This document shows, piece by piece, positions 37,431-46,726 of a stretch of DNA of 64,000 nucleotides. Where the stretch lies: positions 2,010,728 to 2,074,727 of the forward strand of contig NZ_SJPG01000001.1 in assembly GCF_007859715.1 (NCBI RefSeq). Reading direction: 5' to 3'. Origin of the DNA: Rubinisphaera italica. Lineage in GTDB: Bacteria; Planctomycetota; Planctomycetia; Planctomycetales; Planctomycetaceae. The notes beneath the pieces were generated by a model. It ran no database searches, was not told the origin of the DNA, and saw only the letters and a program-made list of their open reading frames with translations. Every line of letters begins with the position of its first letter. Position 1 is the first letter of the stretch. The position numbers and the translations under genes are program-made.

Positions 37431-38882
37431 TTGAACACAACAACAATTGTTGTCAGCGCTCATCTTCTGATCGAAGTGATACTGATTATTCGTGTGATAT
37501 CCCGTCCCCATCGCGAGCCAGCTTCTCGGATTGCGTGGATCGCGGTGATTGCCGCTTTACCATTTCTGGGGATGCTGATCTACCTGTTATTCGGTGAGAC
37601 TAGTATTGGTCGTCGTCGTATTGAGCGTAATCAACAAGTGATTCAAGAGTTGCCTGCTCTCCCGGCCATCGGTCCTGAGGATGCGGAGAACTTGCGTGCC
37701 CATGTGCCCGAACGCTACCTGCATTTGTTTCAAACCGGCCAATCGATTAATGGATTTGAAGTCATTGGAGGGAACTCGGCTCGACTGATGGCTGACTCGA
37801 ACGCTTCCATTGAATCGATGGTGGCGGATATCGATGCCGCCACGGACCATGTGCATCTGCTGTTCTATATCTGGTTACCCGATAACAACGGTCTTAAAAT
37901 TGTCGATTCACTCAAACGAGCCGCCGCAAGGGGAGTGACTTGCCGTGCAATGGCTGATGACTTGGGATCGAGAACGATGATCCGCTCCGAGCATTGGGTT
38001 CAGATGCAGCAGGCTGGAGTTCTCACCGCCCGGGCTTTGCCAATTGGCAATCCACTCTTGCGTCCTTTACAGGGACGAATCGATCTGAGAAATCATCGCA
38101 AGATTTTAGTGATTGATGGCCGGATAACCTATTGCGGCAGTCAGAATTGTGCAGACCCGGAATTTCTGGTCAAGGCAAAATTTGCTCCCTGGGTGGATGC
38201 TGTGATGAGGTTTGAGGGACCGATTGTTCGGCAGAATCAGCATCTGTTCGCCAGTGACTGGATGACTTACGCCGAAGAGGATGATGCACATATTGCAGAA
38301 TTGCTGAAATCGCCAATGGTGGCAACTCAATCGGGTTTTCCTGCACAGGTCATCGGCACGGGGCCGACGGTGCGGTACTCAGCGATGCCTGATGTTTTTG
38401 AGTCACTGTTTCATGCTGCCCGTCATGAACTGACAATTTCAACGCCCTATTATGTTCCTGATGAATCGATGCAGAATTCTCTTTGTGCGGCTGCCTGGCG
38501 CGGAGTGAAAACGACTATCATCTTCCCGGCAAGAAACGATTCCTGGATCGTAGGAGGAGCCAGTCGCAGTTACTATGCCAGTTTACTAGAGGCGGGAGTT
38601 CAGATTTACGAATACGAAGGTGGGTTACTACACACAAAATCGTTGACGCTCGATGGCGAGGTGACGCTAATTGGTTCAGCCAATATGGACCGTCGAAGCT
38701 TCGAGTTGAACTACGAAAACAACATTCTGTTCTACGATCCCGAGATGACAAAACAGATGAGAGCACGCCAGGAACAATACCTGTCCAACTCTCATCAGGT
38801 CACACTGGAAATGGTAGAATCGTGGTCGCTCGCTCATCGCCTCTGCAACAACACACTCGCGACATTGGGGCCTATTTTGTAG
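37431..38882 (+). CDS. cls: Cardiolipin synthase, phospholipase D family
   Basis: 483 aa, TTG start with AAGGCGA upstream. Two N-terminal membrane spans (3-23 and about 36-56, with GMLIYLLFGET). Two HKD motifs: HRKILVID..GSQN near residue 222 and HTKSLTLD..GSAN near residue 402. Joins two phosphatidylglycerol molecules to cardiolipin and glycerol at the inner membrane. Length is normal for bacterial Cls. Divergent from the MotA/ExbB unit. Confidence 0.93.
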   Translation: MNTTTIVVSAHLLIEVILIIRVISRPHREPASRIAWIAVIAALPFLGMLIYLLFGETSIGRRRIERNQQVIQELPALPAIGPEDAENLRAHVPERYLHLFQTGQSINGFEVIGGNSARLMADSNASIESMVADIDAATDHVHLLFYIWLPDNNGLKIVDSLKRAAARGVTCRAMADDLGSRTMIRSEHWVQMQQAGVLTARALPIGNPLLRPLQGRIDLRNHRKILVIDGRITYCGSQNCADPEFLVKAKFAPWVDAVMRFEGPIVRQNQHLFASDWMTYAEEDDAHIAELLKSPMVATQSGFPAQVIGTGPTVRYSAMPDVFESLFHAARHELTISTPYYVPDESMQNSLCAAAWRGVKTTIIFPARNDSWIVGGASRSYYASLLEAGVQIYEYEGGLLHTKSLTLDGEVTLIGSANMDRRSFELNYENNILFYDPEMTKQMRARQEQYLSNSHQVTLEMVESWSLAHRLCNNTLATLGPIL

Positions 38883-39144
38883 TTAACTTAACATCATTCT
38901 CGCGAGTTAGATTCTATGAGCTAAAGCAACGTTTTACGTTTAATAAAATTCCGCATAATATAATTATTATCCCGTTTACAATGTCAATTTTACTCTGGTG
39001 AGTGCTGAGTCTTACGGTTACCTTTTGGAATAATTATAAATCTCGGTGCATTTCATAATTGAAGCCACCACAAACAACAGGGGTTAGAATTACAGAGTTC
39101 AAGCGATCAAAACGCTAAAGTAAACGGAAAGTTGCAGTAGTTCA

Positions 39145-40353
39145 TCAATTGGTCATTTCTAATTTTTGAGGTGAAGCGTAAGTTCTCTGAATATTCATCG
39201 CTTTGTCTTGCATTCCCAATTCCATGTAGAGATCTGCGATTTGCTGACGGAGTTCCTTGTCTCCTGGATTTTGCATGAGTTCACCATTCAACCTCAATAA
39301 TGTTAACGATTTGTCATTTAACTCCTCTGCAATTCTTCGATGTTGTTCGGCTAACTCAGGCTGGTTAATTCGAGTGTAAACAACAGCCAATTGTTGATGA
39401 GCCTCTTTATTCCAAGGTTGGTTGCTGGTTACTCGACGAAAATCTTTAAGGGCTGGCTCCAGTTTCCCAGCGTCTATCAGTAACATGCCTCGCATGTGAT
39501 AAACTTTGTCACTAGCGTTTTTACGAGTTCCAAGAAGTTCTTCAAGTATTTTCAGTCCCTGTACGTATTCTCCTGCGGTTCTCAGTAGCCAGGCCTTTTC
39601 CAGAAGGGCACGTTCTGACAGCGCGGATGTTGTCGCCTGAAGCTGATCCCATTCCTTACTAGCCTGTTCAAGCTGACCAGCATCGATGAGTACCTGAATA
39701 AGATCTTCACGAACTTTCATTACCTGAATCGAGTTCTTAGAATTCTTTAAGCATTGACGGAAAGCATGCTCGGCTTCGGCGACCTCTTTCCGCGTCATAT
39801 GGACCGTCCCAATAACTTGCCATACGGTTGCATCTTGTCGGTTGAGTTCTAACAATTCCTGACAATCTTTTAAGGCGAGATCTTCCTGGCCCATTTGAAG
39901 TTTTATCTGAATAAGAGACCTGAGGATATTGGGTCGTAACTGTTGATCATGCCTGGCAATCTGAAAAAGTCGTTGAGCAAAATCCAACTGACCATTTTGT
40001 TGAGCCACGAATGCCAACTGGCAAAGGTCCTCAGCAGGAAATGCGTTCGGATCACTCATCTGATTCCAAACTTCCAGCACCTCATCCCAACGATTCATCT
40101 TCGTGAGCAGTTTTAGTCGCAGAAATTGCCATTCTGGATGTTCAGAAGAAGAACAATGAATAGCCTCTTTCAGAAGTAGTTCTGCTTTCTCTGGATTGTA
40201 AGACGAAATACGCAAAGCCTCTCGGTATTGTTGATTCGGGGAAAAAACGCGATACCAATAGAATGCGACAGACATCAGAATCAATACCGACATGAGTATG
40301 ATCAATCGATAGATTTTATTTTTATTGCTGGAGTCAGATTTGGATTGTGCCAT
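39145..40353 (-). CDS. Membrane-anchored TPR protein
   Basis: 402 aa. One membrane span near the N-terminus (IYRLIILMSVLILMSVAFYWY, 15-35). The rest is tetratricopeptide-type helical pairs (for example LRPNILRSLIQIKLQMGQEDLALKDCQELLELNRQDATVWQVIGTVHMTRKEVAEAEHAFRQ). Likely a scaffold for protein interactions on the periplasmic side. It is the last gene of a leftward series starting with the DUF1559 gene, a set that recurs together in planctomycetes. Confidence 0.8.
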   Translation of the reverse strand: MAQSKSDSSNKNKIYRLIILMSVLILMSVAFYWYRVFSPNQQYREALRISSYNPEKAELLLKEAIHCSSSEHPEWQFLRLKLLTKMNRWDEVLEVWNQMSDPNAFPAEDLCQLAFVAQQNGQLDFAQRLFQIARHDQQLRPNILRSLIQIKLQMGQEDLALKDCQELLELNRQDATVWQVIGTVHMTRKEVAEAEHAFRQCLKNSKNSIQVMKVREDLIQVLIDAGQLEQASKEWDQLQATTSALSERALLEKAWLLRTAGEYVQGLKILEELLGTRKNASDKVYHMRGMLLIDAGKLEPALKDFRRVTSNQPWNKEAHQQLAVVYTRINQPELAEQHRRIAEELNDKSLTLLRLNGELMQNPGDKELRQQIADLYMELGMQDKAMNIQRTYASPQKLEMTN

Positions 40354-40763
40354 GAAGTGTCATTCCCAATACCAGCCCGCTCCCTGGAGTGAGTGCGTTC
40401 AACCAAAAGCTTACGCCAAATTGTGTTGATGCATAAATTCGTCGAGCTGTTCTACACGATTTTACACGGACTGACCAGCAGGGCAACGCAGATCAGGCCG
40501 ACTCTTGAAGAGTTGCTAGAATGTTGCAGAGCGTGAAATTCCCTGTTCGGAGGTCAATCGCAATTTTCTGCGACCAACTTTGATTGTAATAGCCATCATA
40601 GCTGTCCCCATCGGATACAAGCGGACAGATCTGACTTCGCATACAAATTGTCGAGAATATGCACAGACAATCAGTAATAATCAAACTGTGTAAGCGTTTT
40701 GAGCAAGGCGTATCCAGCAGTATCGAAAACTTTCTGCTCCATATCCTGTACTCGACAGGGGAG
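40354..40763. other. Intergenic, no convincing gene
   Basis: 410 bases between the ASPIC/UnbV and TPR genes. A 98-codon minus-strand frame (40493-40789) overlaps the upstream gene's end, lacks coding character and has no ribosome site, so it was not called. Confidence 0.4.
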
Positions 40764-42593
40764 TTAGAAATCTCTGGCACGGGAATCATCCCCGGCTGAA
40801 ATATTTTTGATGAGATTAACTCCGGTTCCCTTTTTGATTTGATGATACCGCTTCAACTCGAGCAGTGGAAATCGTTCCTGAGTTTGATCTGGCCAAGTCA
40901 GGGTAATATCAACCCGATCAACGTCGAGGGATTCCAGTGAAAAGAGAAGACGATTGTCAGAGTGAGACAGATAGCTTCCCCCGCTGATGACCGTCTTAGA
41001 TAACTCAGGAACGACTCCTTCTACAACGACCGTTGCACCAGTCACATCAGACCTGGATTCATCACCGATTAATTGAATCCCAATCCATTTTTGAGGCTTA
41101 TATAGGTTTTTGAGGATAGATACTGGGCCATCCTGTTCCGAAACGATTAAATCTGGTCCCCCATCGTTATTAAGATCCCCGACGGCTATTCCTCGGCCTG
41201 CATGCGGAACACTAAACCAGGGACCGGCTGATGAAGTCGCATCTTGAAATCGCTTGCCCTCCAGATTCCGATAAAGAAATGCTGGTTGCTGATAGCTATA
41301 TGCCCGATTGCGATAGACCACATGCCCGTTGACGATGACCAGATCATCCCATCCATCCATATCCAAATCCGTCAGCAGGGTGCCAAAACCAACATAGGGT
41401 TTACACGGCCCTGCCAGTCCCAACGAAACTGTCATATGAGTAAACATTCCATTGTGTTCATTATGATACAGGTCGTTTTCTTCAAATTCGTAATTTGTCA
41501 CAACGATGTCCAGCCAACCATCCCGATCAATGTCAGCAGCATGAACTCCCATGCTGCCTTCAGGGGCTCCAAATTCATTGCCAATCACACCAGAGGGGAC
41601 CGCAAAATCTAACCACGTACCATCCTTTTGGCCAAGATAGAAGTGATTCCTGACGACGTCATTTGCGACATAGATATCCAGAATATGATTCCTGTCGAAG
41701 TCTGCAATCACTACGCCCAGGCCTTTGCCATCTTTCCTTAATCCGGCTATTTCTGATTGCTCGACAAAGGTTTCGTCTCCCTGTCCAAAAAACAGATGAT
41801 CTGGTGCATCCGGGTAGATGCCCGGCATGCAGACATCTCGCAATCCACTCTTTGGATCGATACACAATTCATCTCGACTTGGTTTCCATTGCAAGTAGCC
41901 GGCAACATACAAATCGAGGTGACCATCTTGATTCAGATCTGCAAAGGCAGCGGAGGTGTGCCAGCCATCTAAATTCAATCTGCTTTCTTCAGTGATCTTT
42001 TGAAAGGTTCCATCTTGTTTGTTCAAGAATAACTCAGAGCGTCCATAACATGTCACAAACAGATCCGGGTAGTGATCGGAATTCACATCGCCGACGGCAA
42101 CTCCATGGGAATAATCGATAGTACAATCTAAGCCACTTTCAGCGGTCACATCTTCAAAGCGAAAGTTCCCCATGTTTCTGTACAGACGCCCTGGAATTCC
42201 AGAGATTGCCAGATCCGAAGAGATGGCGCCACCACCCACGCAATAGATATCTAACAGGCCATCGAGATCATAATCAAACACTGCAATGCCCGAACCAAAT
42301 GTTTCAACCATTGTGAACTGTTGAGACTCTCGTCCTGAGTGATGGTGAAAGTTGATCCCTGTTTCTGAAGTCACGTCTAGAAACCAGTCGCCGGGTTGCT
42401 CTTCTCTGGGGACGGCATCAGACATCAAATCGGATTCATCGATTGGTACATTGAATTCTTGAGGGGAGGAATCTGCTGATTCGTTGTGAGAAATGGGGGG
42501 CGATGGCTGGCTGCATGATGTCAGGGTTACGCTAATCCCAACGATTAATAACAGTTGGTAACTTACCACAAGAGGTAAAAAAGAAGCTCGCAT
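40764..42593 (-). CDS. VCBS/FG-GAP and ASPIC/UnbV lipoprotein (CRTAC1-like)
   Basis: 609 aa from ATG 42593. This start gives a lipoprotein signal MRASFLPLVVSYQLLLIVGI ending LTSC (lipobox); a GTG at 42671 would add 26 unlikely residues. The body has repeated Ca-binding FG-GAP/VCBS units (DYDLDGLLDIYCVG, DVNSDHYPDLFVTCYG, DLNQDGHLDLYVAGY, DIDRDGWLDIVVTNY, DLDMDGWDDLVIVNG, DLNNDGGPDLIVSEQ) forming a seven-bladed propeller. The end is an ASPIC/UnbV domain (WIGIQLIGDESRSDVTGATV...GGSYLSHSDNRLLFSL). Outer-face binding protein of unknown ligand. Confidence 0.88.
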   Translation of the reverse strand: MRASFLPLVVSYQLLLIVGISVTLTSCSQPSPPISHNESADSSPQEFNVPIDESDLMSDAVPREEQPGDWFLDVTSETGINFHHHSGRESQQFTMVETFGSGIAVFDYDLDGLLDIYCVGGGAISSDLAISGIPGRLYRNMGNFRFEDVTAESGLDCTIDYSHGVAVGDVNSDHYPDLFVTCYGRSELFLNKQDGTFQKITEESRLNLDGWHTSAAFADLNQDGHLDLYVAGYLQWKPSRDELCIDPKSGLRDVCMPGIYPDAPDHLFFGQGDETFVEQSEIAGLRKDGKGLGVVIADFDRNHILDIYVANDVVRNHFYLGQKDGTWLDFAVPSGVIGNEFGAPEGSMGVHAADIDRDGWLDIVVTNYEFEENDLYHNEHNGMFTHMTVSLGLAGPCKPYVGFGTLLTDLDMDGWDDLVIVNGHVVYRNRAYSYQQPAFLYRNLEGKRFQDATSSAGPWFSVPHAGRGIAVGDLNNDGGPDLIVSEQDGPVSILKNLYKPQKWIGIQLIGDESRSDVTGATVVVEGVVPELSKTVISGGSYLSHSDNRLLFSLESLDVDRVDITLTWPDQTQERFPLLELKRYHQIKKGTGVNLIKNISAGDDSRARDF

Positions 42594-42670
42594 CTGGGCT
42601 GTCCAAAGACAAAATGCGAGCGAGCGGGTGTGTCCACTGTAGAGCAGAATGGTAACTAATGTGATCGTCA

Positions 42671-43087
42671 CTACTCACTCAGCTCCAGATCGTATGTATT
42701 ATCCCCTTCATTGATTGTTGCAGTCGCACCAGAAGTAGATGCGGAACGATATTTCTTTGGAATATCATTGCTTTCGGTTTGTTCAGGCATATTACCTGGA
42801 TCCATTGTTGTCGTTGTCGCTGCCTTAGGTGTAATAGAAACATTGAATTCACCGGCAGCTAATTCCAAGGAATAACTTCCATCTGCACCCAGATCAGCTC
42901 CCCATGCCCCGAAGGCTGGCTTCTCAAATGAAATCACGGCATTGCTCACAGGCTTACCATCTGAAGTCACCTTGCCTGAGACTGTTGCGTTTTTTGATGG
43001 ACCAGCTGGTTCTCCACCGCCACTACATCCGATCAAAACAAAGGTAAAAGTAGCGAAAATGAGTTGATAAACTGAGATGCGATTCAT
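42671..43087 (-). CDS. Small lipoprotein with carboxypeptidase-regulatory-like fold
   Basis: 138 aa. Lipoprotein signal MNRISVYQLIFATFTFVLIGC with the lipid-carrying Cys at 21. The mature part (VSGKVTSDGKPVSNAVISFEKP...DGSYSLELAAGEFNVSITP) is the transthyretin-like beta sandwich of carboxypeptidase-regulatory-like domains. Such small lipoproteins sit next to DUF1559 genes in many planctomycetes. Function unknown; probably an envelope component. Confidence 0.82.
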   Translation of the reverse strand: MNRISVYQLIFATFTFVLIGCSGGGEPAGPSKNATVSGKVTSDGKPVSNAVISFEKPAFGAWGADLGADGSYSLELAAGEFNVSITPKAATTTTMDPGNMPEQTESNDIPKKYRSASTSGATATINEGDNTYDLELSE

Positions 43088-43434
43088 TGAAATTTTAACT
43101 CTCTATTCAGGGTGAAAATTATGTTCTGAGAAATGGTCATCTAGTCAAAGGAGGTTCGATGAATAAAAAAAGTGTCGCCGGAAATGAAGCATAGCCAACT
43201 GAACTGAATAGATTCCGGCATTTAAAAAGTGCTGAATTACAGAGACTTACAGACCCTGATAAAATTTGCCAGATGTGAAGAACCTGAATATTCTTCATAG
43301 CGAAGAGACGCTTTGGTTCCATCTCCTGGAAACAATCATATTTCAGGAAACGGAAAAGATACCTTCAATGACAGAAGACCGGTCAAAACAACCGGTCTTC
43401 TGTATTCGCTATCAAAAGAATACTCAGACCATCT
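43088..43434. other. Intergenic with a transcription-stop hairpin
   Basis: 347 bases. The only structure seen is the 12-bp hairpin at 43372-43402. The left part carries the leader of the small lipoprotein gene. Confidence 0.45.
43372..43402 (-). terminator. Hairpin after the DUF1559 gene
   Basis: Perfect 12-bp stem CAGAAGACCGGT / ACCGGTCTTCTG with a 7-base loop, 33 bases after the DUF1559 stop. There is no T-run, so it may slow or protect transcripts and not fully terminate, letting the lipoprotein gene be read at lower level. Confidence 0.65.
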
Positions 43435-44463
43435 CTAAAATTCGCCGATGACATTCTTATCGCGACGATCAGCAAGATTGAAGCCCGTGCCCATGTCGAT
43501 ATTGTTGCTTAGGAAGCGAACACTTCCGTCACAAAGAACGACCTGTAATCCTCCTGAATGAGCAGATTGAATCGGCAAGTTTCCAGGCCCTTCTCCTCCA
43601 GCTCCCAAAAATGCATGACTATCCCGACGTGGTTTTGTGCCGATCGGCCAGTTGACATGTAATGTCGTAAGGTTAGCTGTATGTGCGCCATCAAAATGGC
43701 CCAAGTTGGCACGATCCCAGCAGTTCGCACAGCCCATCCAGCCACCCCAGTTCCAGCCGGAACGGATATCTGTTTGTAGATCACCAAAATCTGACTGCTC
43801 ACCGATTGCAATGGTGTTGGAGGTGCCGTCAATAATATCTTTAAACTTCACGCTACTTTGATAATGCAAGACACCATTCATTTCGATTCGACCATTATTC
43901 ACAACAAGGCAGGAGCGAGCGCCATCCCGGCCAACTCTTCCCGAAATGGTAATGTTTGTACCATCCAGAATGTTGTTCGTGTCCGTATCGGCAGGAGCTG
44001 GCCCAACGGTCACACCGGCAATCCCCACGTAATCAGGAATTAATAGTTTGACATTATCGCGTTCACGCCATTTTTCCAAAGGAGAAGATGGACATTTGTA
44101 GGTATTAACCATTAATCCATTGTAAACAGGAAAGTTAGTTGCCCAGCCAGGCCACACATCGAAATTTATCTGATCGTACGCTGCACCTTGTTCAACATAG
44201 GGAAGTATGGAAACGAAAAAAGAACTGCCCCAGTTCTGATCTTGACTCCAGGTTGCTCCTGGTGGAAATGTACTGTAGACGTCATGATAATTGTGGAGTG
44301 CCAAACCGAGCTGTTTCAGGTTATTTTTACAACTGCTTCTTCTCGCCGCTTCACGTGCCTGTTGCACTGCGGGCAACAATAAGGCCACCAGAATTGCAAT
44401 GATTGCGATAACTACGAGAAGCTCAATTAGCGTGAACCCTGAAATGTTTCGTCTGATTTTCAT
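43435..44463 (-). CDS. DUF1559 protein with type IV prepilin-like N-terminus
   Basis: 342 aa. N-terminal prepilin signal ([54 protein letters not shown], residues 8-60), then the DUF1559 body ending [19 protein letters not shown], the H-X9-DG-type closing motif. Planctomycetes carry tens of copies. The prepilin motif suggests assembly by a type II secretion-like or pseudopilus machine. First gene of the leftward four-gene set. Confidence 0.93.
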   Translation of the reverse strand: MKIRRNISGFTLIELLVVIAIIAILVALLLPAVQQAREAARRSSCKNNLKQLGLALHNYHDVYSTFPPGATWSQDQNWGSSFFVSILPYVEQGAAYDQINFDVWPGWATNFPVYNGLMVNTYKCPSSPLEKWRERDNVKLLIPDYVGIAGVTVGPAPADTDTNNILDGTNITISGRVGRDGARSCLVVNNGRIEMNGVLHYQSSVKFKDIIDGTSNTIAIGEQSDFGDLQTDIRSGWNWGGWMGCANCWDRANLGHFDGAHTANLTTLHVNWPIGTKPRRDSHAFLGAGGEGPGNLPIQSAHSGGLQVVLCDGSVRFLSNNIDMGTGFNLADRRDKNVIGEF

Positions 44464-44524
44464 AATGAGACTCCTGAGTAGAAGATATGGGAAGAAATGT
44501 TACCCTGAAAGTGGATCGCTAATT

Positions 44525-44830
44525 TAATCTATGAATTCCTACATGTCAACAAATAAACTTATTTGGATGCCAGGGCGAATGGGATTCTTAAGGGCAAACG
44601 AATTCTTTTGGGTCAAGTCGATGACGGCACGAGGAGTCCGGGACCTTTATGAGATGGTATTTTTGAATCTTCAAACGGGTGAGGTGATCGTGACGGGATC
44701 GACTTATCGACCGAATTCGGCATGAGTGTGCCGGCGAACAAAGACGTTTGCCGAAGAGTCCAGTGATCGCAAAAGCGTCCCACATTCTCATCCACGACTG
44801 AGACAAGAAATACACGTCAGAGTCATTGTA
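44525..44830 (+). pseudogene. Decayed integrase-core transposase
   Basis: The + frame from 44531 reads FLRANEFFWVKSMTARGVRD, then LYEMVFLNLQTGEVIVTGST and YRPNSA, ending in TGA at 44723. This follows the rve (DDE integrase core) pattern of planctomycete transposases (DFFxVxxxTxxGLxxYYVxFxIxLxTRxVxxAGxTxxPNxAW), the TGA replacing the usual Trp codon. Reading on gives VCRRTKTFAEESSDR, and one frame over SHILIHD*DKKYTSES, which matches the second catalytic Asp region (LIHDRDTKYTSEF). At least one stop and one frameshift are present, so it is dead. No ends were found. Confidence 0.5.
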
Positions 44831-45477
44831 GCAGTTGAAGTCGCGGGCATGAAAACTGGATCCGCCTGTTTCCACAATTCGAAAATGCCATATTTCGATA
44901 CTTATCCATGTGGTACCTTCCGTCATCTCAAGTGCGCACTTGAGTATATTCTCCAGCAATATCGTTTCTGTCAGATGGAATTTGCTACTCTCCCGGGCCG
45001 ATTCTTTCTCAACAAACATCGCTATGTCAGCAGGGTAGAAAGACAATCGACAACGGACAGCTTGATATGTCGATTCTTCAAAGAACTCAAGAAAGATGGA
45101 ATAAAAACGATTCTAACATCAAACTTTCCAGAGTATTTTCTGAAATGATTGCGAACCTTTCACATTCTTTTTACGTCTTTGGTTTGAGGCTGGGAATTCA
45201 GCCGCTAATCATAATACAAAACTGGAGTTTCAAGTTCGATGTCTCTCATAAGGTCATATGACAGTTGCGAATGTTTGGGTTCGCACCGTTCCGGCAATCA
45301 GCCGGCCTGCTTGGGCTTACTGAATGTGCGACCGATAGCGCCCATACAACGCAAGCAGAGGTCGATTGCTCTGAACACTCTCTTTTGTTCCGAATGTGGA
45401 AATCAAGAAAATACGATCAGTCCGTTCTCACTGTTTGTGCGACGTTGACGCTTGGCAATAACTGGATTCAACTCCAG
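44831..45477. other. Accessory region without a supported gene
   Basis: About 650 bases. Several overlapping frames on both strands (for example 44726-45148 on + and 44588-45046 on -) lack ribosome sites and recognisable domains. It probably contains the rest of the decayed transposase. T-arm-like bits (GGGTTCGCACC near 45277, CTGGATTCAACTCCAG near 45462) hint at worn tRNA remains but do not fold into full tRNAs. Confidence 0.4.
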
Positions 45478-45509
45478 GCCCGGTGTCACAGACATCGGGC
45501 TTTTCTTTT
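45478..45509 (+). terminator. Terminator ahead of the tRNA-protein operon
   Basis: Stem GCCCG-g-TGT / ACA-t-CGGGC followed by TTTTCTTTT. It would isolate the downstream tRNA/ATP-grasp series from transcription entering from the left. Confidence 0.7.
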
Positions 45510-45544
45510 GGAAAGATCCCACCAATGGGGTCGGTCGCTTGAAC

Positions 45545-45629
45545 GGTAAAGCATCTGGCTGGATGAGGCCCCTGTCTCGAAAACAGATGCGGTTGCAAAC
45601 CGTTGTGGGTTCAAGTCTCACGGCTACCG
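45545..45629 (+). tRNA. tRNA-Ser (CGA)-like, imperfect acceptor stem
   Basis: 85 bases, class II form. D arm GGC-TGGATGAG-GCC; anticodon loop CTCGAAA (anticodon CGA) on a 4-bp stem CTGT/ACAG; long variable arm CGGTT-GCA-AACCG; T arm GTGGG-TTCAAGT-CTCAC; 3' acceptor GGCTACC then G. The 5' acceptor reads GGTA-AA-GC, so two extra A interrupt the pairing GGTAGC. CCA is not encoded. Either a decayed tRNA or a bulged functional one. First member of a + strand tRNA/protein series. Confidence 0.5.
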
Positions 45630-45706
45630 CTTTGATTAGACCAAAAACATACTCATATTTGAGATGTATGTTGTATTACAACTCTTTAACTGACTAAGGA
45701 TTACCA

Positions 45707-46505
45707 ATGACTGAATCCATTTGCTTAATTGGATTTGATGAACAGGAGAATGATCATTTCAAAAATAAAATTGATGCTCACATTATTGCTCATGTGACAT
45801 TGCCTTCCTATCACGTTTTCAATGGTGAATTCTTTGTCGATCGCGAAAGCAGAAGCTGGCAGGTTCCTGTTGATCGCGTAGTTTATCATGGAATATTCGA
45901 AGACGATTTCGACCTGTTGATTGCACTATCACTTTGGGGAGGCCCATGTTTCCCCAATCCTCGAGGCATGCTTGATTGTCGACTCAAGCATGCTTGATTG
46001 TCGACTCAAGCATGCTTGCTTGGTAAGAGCACTTGGTGTCACCAGGTTTCCAGGATACGGTCGTGGATTTGCTCCAGTTGGATCAAGAATAAAGACAGAG
46101 ACAGATACGGTTGCCAAATGGGGAAATTGGCACTGCGGTGAAAATAAAGAGCGATTTACTGGCGACTGGAAAGCAAAGACTTCAAGTACCTTAGAACCAT
46201 ACTTTGAAGGTGACGCAGTACGAATTGTTGTCATTGGGGATGAGGTATTTCAAATCTCGCTGGATGGCAAAGATTGGAAGAAATCGATTCACGATGATTC
46301 TGCCTGCATAACAGATGCTGACCATGAACTTGTAGAGGACACAAAAGTTATTGCAAATCATTTTGGTCTTGAAGTGGTTGCCAATGATTATGTCGTAGGT
46401 CCTACCGGTAAATATCTTCTTGAAGTGAATCATATTCCGAATGTGACAAGATTCCCTGAAATATGGGAATCTTATTCAAAAAAAGTTGCTGAATGGTGTT
46501 CATGA
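45707..46505 (+). pseudogene. ATP-grasp enzyme split by a 22-bp tandem duplication
   Basis: AAGGA ribosome site before ATG 45707. The first part reads MTESICLIGFDEQENDHF through LLIALSLWGGPCFPNPRGMLDCRLKHA and stops; the second reads LVRALGVTRFPGYGRGFAPVGSR, TVAKWGNWHCGENKERF (ATP-binding Lys region), VRIVVIGDEVFQISL and KYLLEVNHIPNVTRFPEIW (metal-binding E-x-N), ending at 46505. At 45966-46009 a 22-bp unit occurs twice in tandem. Removing one copy joins both parts into one frame of about 258 aa. The intact protein would be a RimK/GshB-like ligase of unknown substrate. It lies between tRNA-like genes on the same strand, 24 bp before the next one. Confidence 0.75.
45966..46018. repeat. 22-bp tandem duplication with internal inverted repeat
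   Basis: Unit at 45966-45987 repeated exactly at 45988-46009, plus nine bases of a third copy. The unit includes GCATGCTTGA and, across the boundary, TCAAGCATGC, a perfect 10-bp inverted repeat that can form a hairpin and favour slippage. Confidence 0.95.
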
Positions 46506-46529
46506 ATTAATTGAGTAGCCGCAATTTAT

Positions 46530-46600
46530 ACCCTGTGGTTGTGAGGGATGCATGACAGTCTTCGAAACTGTTGGACGAGGTTCAACTCCTCGACGGGGTA
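46530..46600 (+). tRNA. tRNA-Arg (UCG)-like
   Basis: 71 bases. Acceptor ACCCTGT pairs fully with ACGGGGT (one G-U); anticodon stem ACAGT/ACTGT with loop CTTCGAA gives anticodon UCG; T arm CGAGG-TTCAACT-CCTCG is perfect; discriminator A. The D arm is weak (TGT-GAGGGAT-GCA) and position 8 is G where U is nearly universal. CCA is not encoded. 24 bp after the ATP-grasp stop. Confidence 0.65.
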
Positions 46601-46622
46601 TTTGGGGTACTCCTCAATCATT

Positions 46623-46694
46623 GTCCTTGGAGTGTGAGGGAGAGCACGCGACTTTGCGAAGGTCGTAGATCAGGTTCGACTCCTGGCGAGGACA
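46623..46694 (+). tRNA. tRNA-Arg (GCG)-like
   Basis: 72 bases. Acceptor GTCCTTG with CGAGGAC (one G-U), D stem GTG/CAC, anticodon stem CGACT/GGTCG with loop TTGCGAA giving anticodon GCG, T arm TCAGG-TTCGACT-CCTGG, discriminator A. Anticodon GCG for Arg is rare in bacteria, which normally use ACG for the CGN codons. Position 8 is G, as in the previous gene. 32 bp before the next protein gene. Confidence 0.65.
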
Positions 46695-46726
46695 TTTTCA
46701 GAGCGTAATGAATAAGGAGATTTAAG

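Noticed and set aside
40493..40789. 98-aa minus-strand frame between the ASPIC/UnbV and TPR genes
   Set aside because: No ribosome site, overlaps the upstream gene's end, and low-quality composition; only its last 35 residues look faintly coding.
44588..45046. 152-aa minus-strand frame
   Set aside because: It is opposite the decayed transposase, whose + strand motifs explain the region better.
45221..45300. Possible further tRNA genes with T-arm-like GGGTTCGCACC and TTCAAGTTCGATG
   Set aside because: The stems do not pair and no acceptor or anticodon arm could be built.
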